A stretch of DNA of 15,896 nt from Bordetella parapertussis (GTDB taxonomy: Bacteria > Pseudomonadota > Gammaproteobacteria > Burkholderiales > Burkholderiaceae_B), in the NCBI GenBank assembly GCA_945872285.1, contig CAMBZR010000068.1, positions 1 through 15,896 of the forward strand, written 5' to 3'. Of the stretch, positions 8,821-15,896 are shown in pieces. The stretch's first letter is position 1. The number at the start of each line of letters is the position of its first letter. The notes under the pieces are model-generated. The model did no database searches, was not told where the DNA came from, and saw only the letters and a program-made list of their open reading frames with translations. The position numbers and the translations under genes are program-made.

Positions 8821-10863
8821 CTAAGCAAAGGCCTCGAGTTGCGTTTGTAATTCAAGCCAAGCGCTTTCAAGGTTAGCTGCGCGCTTGGTCAACTCGCCGT
8901 GTTCGGCAAGCACGCGCACACATTCGTCTTTACGGGCCTCACTATACAACTCTGAATCTGCAATCAAGGTATCTAAGCTTTTGAGTTTGGTCTGCACTTG
9001 CTCAAGTTCTTTTTCAAGTTTGTTGATTTGTTGTTCGAGCGGTTTGCGCAGTTGTGCAGTCTGCTGTCGTTGCTCGGCATTTTCGCGCTTGTTGAGCTTG
9101 CGCTCTTGTGCTGAAGGCGCGGCTTTTTTTGCCTCTTCGGCTGCGGCTTGCGCGGCTGCCTGTGCAGCTAACGCCGCTTGTTCGGCCGCCGTCATCTTGT
9201 TAGCGGCACGACCTGCAGTGCGCGTTGCCGCTTCTTGTTTGCGTGCGCGGGCCTGATGTTGTGCAAGCCAATCACGATAGTCTTCAAGGTCGCCGTCAAA
9301 TTCTTGTACGCCACCATCGGCCACAATCCAAAAGCTATCAACGGTGGTGCGCAACAGATGCCTGTCGTGTGACACTAAAAGCATGCTACCGCCAAACTCG
9401 GCGAGCGCCGTGGTTAAGGCCTCTCGGGTTTCAACATCTAAGTGGTTACTTGGCTCATCGAGTAGCAGCAGGTTCGGCTTTTGCCACACAATCAGTGACA
9501 GTGCCAGGCGCGCTTTTTCGCCGCCTGACATGGGCTCGACGGTATCCGTTACGCGATCGCCACCGAAGCCAAAGCCGCCAAGATAATTGCGCAGTTCTTG
9601 TTCGCGTGTGCCGGGCGCAACGCGCATCAGGTGTTGCAAAGGGCTGCTAGCTAAATCCAGCATATCAAGCTGATGTTGCGCAAAATAGCCAACTTCAAGC
9701 CCACGCGAGGCTAAACGTGTACCGCCTTGTACGTCAAGTTCGCCGGCCAGTGTTTTGACTAACGTACTTTTACCCGCACCGTTGACGCCCAAAATACCGA
9801 TGCGATCGCCGCCGCGTACCATCAGTTTAACGTTGCGCAAGATGGCAACTTGTTTGCCGCTATCGGTGGTGTAGCCGGCATGCATATCATCAAGCACCAA
9901 CAACGGGTCGGGCATACTTTTAGGCGTAGGGATGCGAATCTCGATACCCGATTCGGCGCGAATCGGTGCCATGAGATCCATACGTGCCAAGGCTTTGACG
10001 CGGCTTTGCGCTTGCTTGGCTTTTGAGGCTTTAGCCTTAAAGCGATCAATAAACCCTTGCAGTCGGGCTGACTCGCGCGTTTGTTTATCAAACGCCATTT
10101 TGGTCTGCCTGAGGCGCTCAGCACGTTGCGTCACAAAATCTTCATAGCCGCCTTTGTAGCGGACTAGTTTGCCCTGATCAAAGTGCAAAATTGTTTGCGC
10201 AACGGCATCCAAAAACTCAGTGTCGTGCGAGATCAACAACACGGTGCCCTGGTAGGCCGCCAGCCATTTTTCAAGCCAAAGCATTGCGTCAAGGTCGAGA
10301 TGGTTGGTGGGTTCGTCAAGCAGCAATAACTCAGAGGGCGCCATCAAGGCGCGTGCCAACGCCAAGCGCATGCGCCAGCCGCCCGAAAAGCTATCAACAG
10401 GCTCTGACCATTGCTCAGGCGTAAAGCCTAAGCCAGCCAGTAATTGTTCGGCACGCGAAACCGCTGTCCAGGCATCGGCCTCGATCAGTTCGGCTTCGAG
10501 CTCTGCGATGCGGGAACCTTGCTCTTGGGCATGCGCGTCGCTGGTGTGTGAGGTGTCGTCAATCAGCGCGCGCTGAGCCTGTAGCTGGCGCAGGTGCACA
10601 TCGCCATCAATCACGAACTCGCGCGCGGCGTCAGCGCTGTCGGCGATCTCTTGCCTGACGCTGGCGATGCGCCAGCCCGCCGGAAAATCAAGGCGACCTG
10701 CATCGGCATCGATTTCGTGTTGGATTAAGGCAAACAAGGTCGATTTACCGGCCCCGTTCTTACCGACAAAGCCAACACGCTCACCTGGGTGAACAACAAA
10801 ATCAGTTTGATCTACCAGTACTTTTGCGCCGCGTCGAACGGTCAAGCCAGTTGCACGAATCAC
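8821..10863 (-). CDS. yheS: ABC-F family ATPase YheS (ribosome-associated)
   Basis: Soluble twin-ATPase of the ABC-F group, which binds the ribosomal E site and assists translation; there is no membrane domain. With GTG 10863 as start it has 680 residues (E. coli YheS 637). First cassette: Walker A GKNGAGKS (34-41), signature SGGWRMRLALA (160-170), Walker B LLLLDEPTNHLD (179-190). Second cassette: GVNGAGKS (359-366), SGGEKARLAL (446-455), LLLLDEPSNHLD (465-476; Ser replaces the usual Thr). The inter-domain P-site tRNA-interaction linker carries the YheS-like FKAKASKAKQAQSR (275-288). An Ala-rich stretch (559-583) leads into a charged C-terminal coiled coil (about 585-680). The start overlaps the prmB stop as GTGA and gives MIRATGLTVRRG, like YheS. 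An upstream ATG (10926) would add 21 unrelated residues read from prmB DNA and is unlikely. Confidence 0.93.
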   Translation of the reverse strand: MIRATGLTVRRGAKVLVDQTDFVVHPGERVGFVGKNGAGKSTLFALIQHEIDADAGRLDFPAGWRIASVRQEIADSADAAREFVIDGDVHLRQLQAQRALIDDTSHTSDAHAQEQGSRIAELEAELIEADAWTAVSRAEQLLAGLGFTPEQWSEPVDSFSGGWRMRLALARALMAPSELLLLDEPTNHLDLDAMLWLEKWLAAYQGTVLLISHDTEFLDAVAQTILHFDQGKLVRYKGGYEDFVTQRAERLRQTKMAFDKQTRESARLQGFIDRFKAKASKAKQAQSRVKALARMDLMAPIRAESGIEIRIPTPKSMPDPLLVLDDMHAGYTTDSGKQVAILRNVKLMVRGGDRIGILGVNGAGKSTLVKTLAGELDVQGGTRLASRGLEVGYFAQHQLDMLDLASSPLQHLMRVAPGTREQELRNYLGGFGFGGDRVTDTVEPMSGGEKARLALSLIVWQKPNLLLLDEPSNHLDVETREALTTALAEFGGSMLLVSHDRHLLRTTVDSFWIVADGGVQEFDGDLEDYRDWLAQHQARARKQEAATRTAGRAANKMTAAEQAALAAQAAAQAAAEEAKKAAPSAQERKLNKRENAEQRQQTAQLRKPLEQQINKLEKELEQVQTKLKSLDTLIADSELYSEARKDECVRVLAEHGELTKRAANLESAWLELQTQLEAFA

Positions 10864-11756
10864 GACGAAAATTGCTCGCGTGTCAGGAGCAGGATTTGGT
10901 CTGAGGCTTGCGCCGTGTCGAGCCATACAGGCTCAAATTCTGGAAAAGCGGCTTCAAAATGCGCGCGTTCGTGGCCAATTTCAAGCACAAGAATACCTTG
11001 GTCGTTTAAATGAGCGGGCGCTTGCTCGAGAATGGTGCGCACAACATCCATGCCGTCATCACCGCCAGCTAGAGCCAGTGTGGGCTCGTGTTGGTACTCG
11101 GGTGGTAGCGCCAGCATGGATTGACTGTTTACGTAAGGTGGATTGCAAAGGATCAGGTCGTAGCGAGCCGATACAGGTAACGGATCAAACAGACTGCCGT
11201 GGTGTAGGGTCAGGCGGTCAGTCAGGCTGTGTTCTGTGGCGTTGAGGGTGGCGACTTCAAGGGCTTGCGCCGAGATGTCGGTAGCGTCAACAAACGCCTC
11301 AGGGAACTGATGGGCCGCAATAATCGCTAAACATCCCGACCCTGTGCAAAGATCTAAGACGCTCGTGACCTCGTACGGATCCAAGATCCACGGACTGAGT
11401 TGCGTCATGAGAAGTTCGGCGATCGGTGAGCGTGGCACGATCACCCGTTCATCAACATAAAACGCATAGCCTTGCAGCCAAGCTTCGTGGGTGAGGTAGG
11501 GTGCTGGTACGCGTCGCTCGCAACGCGCATCAATAAACTGCAACGCTTTTTGCCGCTCGTCAGGCAGCACGCGCGCATCCATAAAAGGCTCGAGCTGATC
11601 GGGCGGCAGATGCAGGGCGTTCAGTACTAAGTACACAGCCTCATCCCAAGCGTTGTCTGAGCCATGGCCAAACGACAGCTTGGTTTGATTGAAGCGCGAG
11701 ACACCGTAGCGGATTAAGTCGCGTACGGTTTGCAGGGCTTCGCGTGAGGCATCCAT
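10860..11756 (-). CDS. prmB: Ribosomal protein uL3 glutamine N5-methyltransferase
   Basis: SAM-dependent enzyme that methylates a glutamine of ribosomal protein uL3 (L3). The 298-residue protein aligns along its length with E. coli PrmB (310). The N-terminal PrmB-specific block SFGHGSDNAWDEAVYLVL is at 28-45, YVDERVIVPRSPIAELL at 100-116, SAM motif I DLCTGSGCLA at 135-144, and the Gln-methyltransferase signature NPPY at 205-208. It lacks features of PrmC, which acts on release factors, and the N-terminal block favours PrmB. ATG 11756 is preceded by AAGG five bases upstream; this Shine-Dalgarno overlaps the dapD stop codon TAA (TAAGGCAAGTATG), so translation is probably coupled to dapD. The stop overlaps the yheS start (GTGA). 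Confidence 0.95.
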   Translation of the reverse strand: MDASREALQTVRDLIRYGVSRFNQTKLSFGHGSDNAWDEAVYLVLNALHLPPDQLEPFMDARVLPDERQKALQFIDARCERRVPAPYLTHEAWLQGYAFYVDERVIVPRSPIAELLMTQLSPWILDPYEVTSVLDLCTGSGCLAIIAAHQFPEAFVDATDISAQALEVATLNATEHSLTDRLTLHHGSLFDPLPVSARYDLILCNPPYVNSQSMLALPPEYQHEPTLALAGGDDGMDVVRTILEQAPAHLNDQGILVLEIGHERAHFEAAFPEFEPVWLDTAQASDQILLLTREQFSS

Positions 11757-11763
11757 ACTTGCC

Positions 11764-12585
11764 TTAGGCTCGCAGCAAATCGTTGATGCTGGTTTTTGCG
11801 CGCGTTTGCGCATCGACCCGCTTGACGATGATTGCGCAGTTCAAACTATGTGTGCCATCGGCCGAAGGCAGCGAGCCTGGTACGACGACTGAGCCTGATG
11901 GCACCCGGCCGTAGTGGATTTCTTTGGTTTCGCGGTCATAGATGCGGGTGCTTTGCGATAAAAACACACCCATGGCTAAGACGCTGTTTTCTTCGACAAT
12001 CACGCCCTCTACAACCTCAGAACGTGCGCCAATGAAGCAGTTGTCTTCGATGATAGTTGGGTTGGCTTGCAGGGGTTCAAGTACGCCACCAATACCAACG
12101 CCACCAGAGAGGTGAACATTTTTACCAATCTGCGCGCAAGAGCCCACGGTGGCCCAGGTGTCGACCATGGTGTTTTCATCGACGTAAGCGCCGATGTTGA
12201 CGTAAGACGGCATCAGCACGACGTTGCGACCGATAAAGCAGCCTCGGCGGGCCACTGCAGGAGGCACAACGCGGTAGCCGGCAGCTTGAAAATCAGCTTG
12301 GCTGAAATCAGCGAATTTGAGCGGAACTTTATCGTAAAACTGCATCGGAGCCTGACCCATCACGCCGTTATCGTTCAAGCGAAACGACAGCAGAACGGCT
12401 TTTTTAATCCATTGATGCACGACCCAGTTGCCGTTGATTTTTTCAGCAACGCGCAGGCTGCCGGTGTCGAGGGCGTCAAGCGTGTGGACGACGGCCTCTC
12501 GTACGCTAGCGCTCGCAGCTGTGGGTGAGAGGTTGGTGCGATCTTCCCAACCGCTTTCAATGGCGTTTTGTAAATCTAAGGTCAT
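11764..12585 (-). CDS. dapD: 2,3,4,5-Tetrahydropyridine-2,6-dicarboxylate N-succinyltransferase
   Basis: Commits tetrahydrodipicolinate to the succinylase branch of meso-diaminopimelate/lysine synthesis using succinyl-CoA; a cytoplasmic trimer in known homologues. At 273 residues it matches E. coli DapD (274). An N-terminal helical domain (1-100, with [20 protein letters not shown]) is followed by the left-handed beta-helix of hexapeptide repeats (about 110-235: [20 protein letters not shown] and on). Asp142 (NTMVDTW) and Glu190 (GARSEV) correspond to the residues known to be catalytic in DapD. ATG 12585 has AAGG six bases upstream. dapC lies 141 bases upstream and provides the next step of the same pathway, so the two are probably cotranscribed. 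Confidence 0.97.
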   Translation of the reverse strand: MTLDLQNAIESGWEDRTNLSPTAASASVREAVVHTLDALDTGSLRVAEKINGNWVVHQWIKKAVLLSFRLNDNGVMGQAPMQFYDKVPLKFADFSQADFQAAGYRVVPPAVARRGCFIGRNVVLMPSYVNIGAYVDENTMVDTWATVGSCAQIGKNVHLSGGVGIGGVLEPLQANPTIIEDNCFIGARSEVVEGVIVEENSVLAMGVFLSQSTRIYDRETKEIHYGRVPSGSVVVPGSLPSADGTHSLNCAIIVKRVDAQTRAKTSINDLLRA

Positions 12586-12726
12586 GACAGGCCTTTATAA
12601 AAGTAAAGAATGGATGATTGATGAGACAGTAAGCATGACAGCGTTTGTCGCACCGAAGGGGGCTAAGCGATATACCTACGATGAGCATCGGGATTATGCA
12701 TGAGGTTCAGCGGGGCGAATTAAGTT

Positions 12727-13920
12727 CTATGTCTGGCGCACAAAGTCTGCGATGCGTTGTGCCGCCTCGACGCAATCGGCCAGGGGGGCTACCAAGGCGA
12801 TCCGAATACGATTTTGACCTGGGTTCACACCGTTGACCGTTCGGCCAACATAACTGCCAGGCAAGGTCGTGACGTTAGTATGGGTGAGCAGGTCGCGCAC
12901 GAACTCGGCATCAGGGCCTTTGGTGCCGGCCCACAGATAAAACGAGGCGTCGGGCCGCTTGACATCGAGCACAGGCTCAAGAATTGGCAGCACAGCATCG
13001 AATTTGGCGCGGTACTGCTGCCGATTGTCGATGACGTGCGCCTCGTCTTGCCAAGCAGCAATGCTGGCCGCAGACACAACGGGTGACAAGGCACTGCCGT
13101 GGTAGGTGCGGTAGAGCAAAAATTTAGCCATCAGGGCGGCATCGCCTGCGACAAACCCAGAACGCATGCCCGGCACGTTTGAACGCTTGGATAAACTTGA
13201 AAAACTGACTAGGTTGCGAAAATCAGTGCGCCCCAGTTTGACAGCCGCTTGCATACCGCCCAAGGGAGGATTGGCCTCGTCAAGATAGATCTCTGAATAG
13301 CATTCGTCAGAGGCGATCACAAAGCCATAGCGATCCGATAATTCAAACAGTGCTCGCCATTCAGCAAGGTTCATGACGTTGCCGGCAGGGTTGCCTGGCG
13401 AGCAGATGAACAACAGTTGGGTACGTGCCCAGATCTCGCTGGGTACTGTTGACCAGTCGCAGCCAAAATTTAGTTTTGGATCTGAATTGACGTAGTGGGG
13501 CGTGGCGCCACCCAAAAGGGCCGCACCTTCATAGATTTGATAAAACGGATTTGGGCATACCACGATGCCGCTTTTAGTCGAATCGAGCACGACCTGGGCA
13601 AAGGCAAAAAGCGCCTCACGCGAACCCAAAACCGGCAATACCTGTGTTTCAGGGTTTGGGCAGGGGATGCCGTAGCGTTTGCCAATCCATTGGCTGATCG
13701 CCTCGCGCAATTTCGGGTCGCCCTTGGTGGGCGGGTAGACGGATAAGCCATCGAGCGCGCCCACCATCGCGTCTTTGACGCACCGTGGCGCGGCGTGTTT
13801 GGGTTCGCCAATCGATAAATTGATCGCTCGCAGACCAGCAGGCGCGGTGCCCGCCTGAGCCAGTAACAGGCGTAGTTTTTCGAACGGATAGGGCTGCAAG
13901 GTGTCGAGACGTGGATTCAT
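12727..13920 (-). CDS. dapC: Succinyldiaminopimelate transaminase
   Basis: PLP-dependent class I/II (fold type I) aminotransferase that converts N-succinyl-2-amino-6-ketopimelate to N-succinyl-LL-diaminopimelate, directly after the DapD reaction. Of 397 residues, the PLP Schiff-base lysine is Lys245 in SFSSLSKRSNVPGMRSG. Asn177 is in SPGNPAG and Asp205 in ASDECYSE (pyridine-nitrogen contact). The carboxylate-binding Arg373 is in RIRIALV. The Ile-Gly-Glu-Pro block near 37-40 and SVYPPTKGDPKLREAI are typical of DapC. Sequence and adjacency to dapD match the dapC described in Bordetella. ATG 13920 is the start (MNPRLDTLQPYPFEKL); GGTGA lies ten bases upstream, a loose Shine-Dalgarno. It heads the minus-strand cluster and diverges from the tRNA-Leu/tig unit. 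Confidence 0.94.
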   Translation of the reverse strand: MNPRLDTLQPYPFEKLRLLLAQAGTAPAGLRAINLSIGEPKHAAPRCVKDAMVGALDGLSVYPPTKGDPKLREAISQWIGKRYGIPCPNPETQVLPVLGSREALFAFAQVVLDSTKSGIVVCPNPFYQIYEGAALLGGATPHYVNSDPKLNFGCDWSTVPSEIWARTQLLFICSPGNPAGNVMNLAEWRALFELSDRYGFVIASDECYSEIYLDEANPPLGGMQAAVKLGRTDFRNLVSFSSLSKRSNVPGMRSGFVAGDAALMAKFLLYRTYHGSALSPVVSAASIAAWQDEAHVIDNRQQYRAKFDAVLPILEPVLDVKRPDASFYLWAGTKGPDAEFVRDLLTHTNVTTLPGSYVGRTVNGVNPGQNRIRIALVAPLADCVEAAQRIADFVRQT

Positions 13921-13978
13921 TTACGTATTTTCACCAGTTGCTAGCACTGCGGGGGCGGGAAACCCCAACAGGGTGCGC

Positions 13979-13984
13979 TACAAT
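13979..13984 (+). promoter_or_regulatory. Putative -10 box of the tRNA-Leu (and perhaps tig) transcript
   Basis: GTGCGCTACAATGTTCGG contains TACAAT (5/6 to TATAAT) ending 11 bases before the tRNA. No convincing -35 hexamer lies 16-18 bases upstream, because that segment is G/C-rich. The 75-base gap 13921-13995 must also hold the divergent dapC promoter, which I could not identify. Confidence 0.4.
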
Positions 13985-13995
13985 GTTCGGTTACT

Positions 13996-14082
13996 GCGAA
14001 GGTGGCGAAATTGGTAGACGCACCAGGTTTAGGTCCTGACGCCGTAACAGGTGTGCGGGTTCGAGTCCCGCCCTTCGCACCA
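13996..14082 (+). tRNA. tRNA-Leu, anticodon UAG
   Basis: The 87-nucleotide gene includes an encoded CCA. The acceptor GCGAAGG (13996-14002) pairs with CCTTCGC (14072-14078), then discriminator A and CCA. The D arm has the GGTAGACGC of Leu tRNAs. The anticodon loop TTTAGGT (14028-14034) gives UAG at 14030-14032, reading CUA and other CUN codons. The long class II variable arm (GCC/GGT stem around GTAACA) and the T arm GCGGG-TTCGAGT-CCCGC are complete. It closely resembles E. coli tRNA-Leu(UAG). One oddity: the outermost anticodon-stem pair (27-43) is C-A, although this A may instead pair in the variable arm. Confidence 0.97.
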
Positions 14083-14146
14083 TTTATTCCCTAGTTGGCG
14101 TGGGCTGTTCGCTGCGCTCTCCGTTCTCTTTGTTTGGTAGATCTTC

Positions 14147-15457
14147 ATGCAACCTGTGGTTGAAACCCTCGCCGGCCTCGAACGCCGCGTTGAAATCTCG
14201 GTCTCAATGACCGACGTCGAAAAAGCCGTTCAGGCTGAACTCAAGCGCGTTGCGCGTACGGCGAAAGTCGCTGGTTTTCGGCCGGGCAAAGTACCGATGG
14301 CCATGCTCGAGCGCACCCATGGGGCCGGCATTCGCTACGATTCGATCAACACCATGGTCGGCCAGGCCTTTGAACAGGCCATTATCGCGTCTGGGGTGCG
14401 GGTCGCGGGTGCGCCAAAATTGGCACCTAAAACCGAAGGCGCTCCAGAAGACGACTTGTCGTTTGTGGCCACTTTCGAAGTCTACCCAACCATTATTGTT
14501 CCAGACCTGACCACATTAAAAATTAAGCGTGCCGTCACAACCGTCGGCGAGGCCGAGGTGCAGCGTACGGTTGACGTCTTGCGCAAGCAACGTGCCCAGC
14601 ACAAGGCAACTGAAGGTCGCGCCGCTCAAGACGACGACCAGGTCAAGCTTGATTTTGCCGGTACTATCGACGGCGTGCCGTTTGACGGTGGCAAAGCAGA
14701 CGATTTTCCGTTTGTTTTGGGTCAGGGTCGTATGTTGCCCGAGTTTGAAGTCGCGGTGCGTGGCATGAAAGCCGGCGAAACCAAAGTGTTTCCACTGCCG
14801 TTTCCAGCCGATTATGGCGGGAAAGACGTGGCAGGCAAAACGGCTGAATTCACCATCGTGGTCAAAGAAGTCTCTGAGCCAATCTTGCCTGAAGTCGACG
14901 CCGAGTTTGCCAAAGCCTTGGGTCAAACCGAAGGTGACGTCGTGAAACTGCTGGCCGATATCCGTGCCAACATCGAACGCGAAGTCAAAGCGCGCACCAT
15001 GGCGCGTACCAAAAATAGTGTGATGGACGCTTTAGTGGCAGTGGCCAGTTTTGAGGTGCCCAAGGCCCTCATCGACAGCGAATGCGAAGCTCGCGTGGCA
15101 GCGGCCCGCGCTGAACTTACCCAGCGCGGCGTGCCCAATGCTGACAAAATGCCGATTCCGGCTGATGCGTTTGCCACCGAGGCCGAGCGTCGCGTCAAGC
15201 TTGGTTTATTAGTCTCTGAGCTGGTTCAGGCAGAGCAATTGCAAGCCAAGCCTGAGCAAGTTCGCGCACGCATCGAAGAGTTCGCTTCAAGTTACGAAAA
15301 ACCTGCCGAAGTCGTGAGCTATTATCTGTCGGATCGCGCGCGTCGTTCTGAAGTTGAGGGCATTGTGCTCGAAGATAACGTCGTGCAGCACGCCCTGGCA
15401 AAGGCGCAGGTCGAAGACGAGCAAGTGCCTTTTGATCAAGTCATGGAAACCAAATAA
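14147..15457 (+). CDS. tig: Trigger factor (ribosome-associated chaperone and peptidyl-prolyl isomerase)
   Basis: Binds nascent chains at the ribosomal exit tunnel (uL23) and has FKBP-type proline isomerase activity. The 436 residues match the usual size (E. coli 432). The ribosome-docking signature GFRPGKVP is at 43-50 in the N-terminal domain (1-115). The PPIase domain spans about 161-245 (DDDQVKLDFAGTIDGVPFDG, GQGRMLPEFE), and the helical chaperone C-terminal domain follows from about 250. ATG 14147 has only a weak GGTAG upstream. The gene starts 64 bases after tRNA-Leu, with no obvious hairpin plus T-run between, so readthrough from the tRNA promoter is possible. The stop codon abuts the clpP ATG. 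Confidence 0.97.
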   Translation: MQPVVETLAGLERRVEISVSMTDVEKAVQAELKRVARTAKVAGFRPGKVPMAMLERTHGAGIRYDSINTMVGQAFEQAIIASGVRVAGAPKLAPKTEGAPEDDLSFVATFEVYPTIIVPDLTTLKIKRAVTTVGEAEVQRTVDVLRKQRAQHKATEGRAAQDDDQVKLDFAGTIDGVPFDGGKADDFPFVLGQGRMLPEFEVAVRGMKAGETKVFPLPFPADYGGKDVAGKTAEFTIVVKEVSEPILPEVDAEFAKALGQTEGDVVKLLADIRANIEREVKARTMARTKNSVMDALVAVASFEVPKALIDSECEARVAAARAELTQRGVPNADKMPIPADAFATEAERRVKLGLLVSELVQAEQLQAKPEQVRARIEEFASSYEKPAEVVSYYLSDRARRSEVEGIVLEDNVVQHALAKAQVEDEQVPFDQVMETK

Positions 15458-15896
15458 ATGCAACGCTTTACAGATTTTTATGCATCGATGCATGGCGGTG
15501 ATTCAGTCACCCCGACCGCGCTTGGCTATATCCCTATGGTCATTGAGCAATCTGGGCGCGGGGAACGCGCCTACGATATTTACTCAAGGTTGCTTAAAGA
15601 ACGCGTGATTTTTTTGGTCGGTCCGGTTAACGACCAGTCGGCCAATGTGATCGTCGCGCAATTGCTGTTCCTCGAATCCGAAAACCCCGATAAAGACGTC
15701 GCGCTTTACATCAACTCGCCAGGCGGGTCAGTGTATGCAGGTATGGCGATTTATGACACCATGCGCTTCATCAAGCCCGAGGTATCCACCCTTTGCACAG
15801 GCTTGGCGGCCAGCATGGGGGCGTTTTTGTTGTCCGCGGGCACAAAAGGTAAGCGTTTTTCGTTACCAAACTCTCGCATCATGATCCACCAGCCTT
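15458..15896 (+). CDS. clpP: ATP-dependent Clp protease proteolytic subunit, N-terminal part (runs off the right edge)
   Basis: Serine-peptidase subunit that forms the tetradecameric ClpP barrel with ClpX/ClpA. The visible 146 codons (ATG 15458, [16 protein letters not shown]) stay open to the window end; about 60-70 residues are missing. The family blocks are VPMVIEQ-like [19 protein letters not shown] (26-44), [13 protein letters not shown] (45-57) and [20 protein letters not shown] (83-102). The catalytic Ser119 is in [11 protein letters not shown] and the catalytic His144 in RIMIHQP; the catalytic Asp would lie beyond the edge. The tig TAA and clpP ATG are directly adjacent (TAAATG), with GGAAA about ten bases upstream inside tig serving as a likely ribosome binding site. 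clpX normally follows. Confidence 0.97.
   Translation, partial: MQRFTDFYASMHGGDSVTPTALGYIPMVIEQSGRGERAYDIYSRLLKERVIFLVGPVNDQSANVIVAQLLFLESENPDKDVALYINSPGGSVYAGMAIYDTMRFIKPEVSTLCTGLAASMGAFLLSAGTKGKRFSLPNSRIMIHQP

Noticed and set aside
9225..9650. A 141-codon open frame antisense to yheS
   Set aside because: It overlaps the well-identified second ATPase cassette and C-terminal part of yheS; Arg/Pro/Cys-rich composition is typical of a shadow frame.
12067..12528. A 153-codon open frame antisense to dapD
   Set aside because: The dapD identification is unambiguous; antisense frames of this size are expected in moderately GC-rich DNA, and no family feature is visible.
12586..12726. The 141-base gap between dapC and dapD, checked for a small gene, promoter or riboswitch
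   Set aside because: A short minus-strand open frame of about 43 codons runs into dapD without a ribosome binding site. A TATAAA at 12594-12599 overlaps the dapD Shine-Dalgarno and so is not a plausible -10. No lysine-riboswitch architecture is visible, and the gap is too short for one.
13921..13995. Search for the dapC promoter in the gap shared with tRNA-Leu
   Set aside because: No minus-strand -35/-10 pair with sensible spacing could be supported in this G/C-rich stretch.
15480..15493. Perfect 14-bp palindrome ATGCATCGATGCAT
   Set aside because: It falls inside the early codons of clpP in the poorly conserved N-terminus, with no second copy seen; a single palindrome of this size could be chance.

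Overview
The window looks like a conserved chromosomal segment of a betaproteobacterium, most likely order Burkholderiales and probably family Alcaligenaceae. The evidence is the mid-50s GC impression, the purN / rRNA-methyltransferase-like / desaturase / uvrD run, the dapC-dapD pair (named in Bordetella), the ribF-ileS pair, and a tRNA-Leu immediately before tig-clpP. The genus assignment is inference. I see no plasmid, phage, insertion-sequence or CRISPR signature; nearly every base lies in a recognisable housekeeping gene.

Layout. Positions 1-1408 (minus strand) hold ribF followed by the N-terminal third-of-a-domain start of ileS; the two reading frames overlap by 11 bases. A gap of only about 40 bases separates ribF from divergent purN (1447), and both promoters seem to lie in it. 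The plus strand then carries purN, an RsmB/NOP2-type RNA cytosine-C5 methyltransferase with long low-complexity tails, a DesA-type membrane fatty acid desaturase, and uvrD. purN/methyltransferase and desaturase/uvrD each overlap by 4 bases, suggesting translational coupling. The 3' end of uvrD runs into three 36-bp tandem repeats. The first repeat contains the last codons and stop of uvrD, and the third can fold into a 14-bp stem.

From 7800 to 13920 everything is on the minus strand. In transcription order it is dapC, dapD, prmB, yheS (an ABC-F ribosome-associated ATPase), then after a short gap an LpxL/HtrB-like acyltransferase. DapD and DapC catalyse consecutive steps of the succinylase branch of lysine/meso-diaminopimelate synthesis. 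PrmB methylates ribosomal protein uL3 and YheS acts on ribosomes, so the operon joins cell-wall/lysine precursor synthesis with translation functions.

From 13996 to the right edge (plus strand) lie tRNA-Leu(UAG), tig (trigger factor) and the first 146 codons of clpP. tig and clpP are adjacent with no base between stop and start, the usual protein-folding/proteolysis cluster.

I did not find an undescribed multi-gene system. The most unusual sequence is non-coding or terminal: the uvrD 3'-end repeat array, and the very short ribF/purN divergent region whose promoter-like boxes would give nearly leaderless mRNAs.
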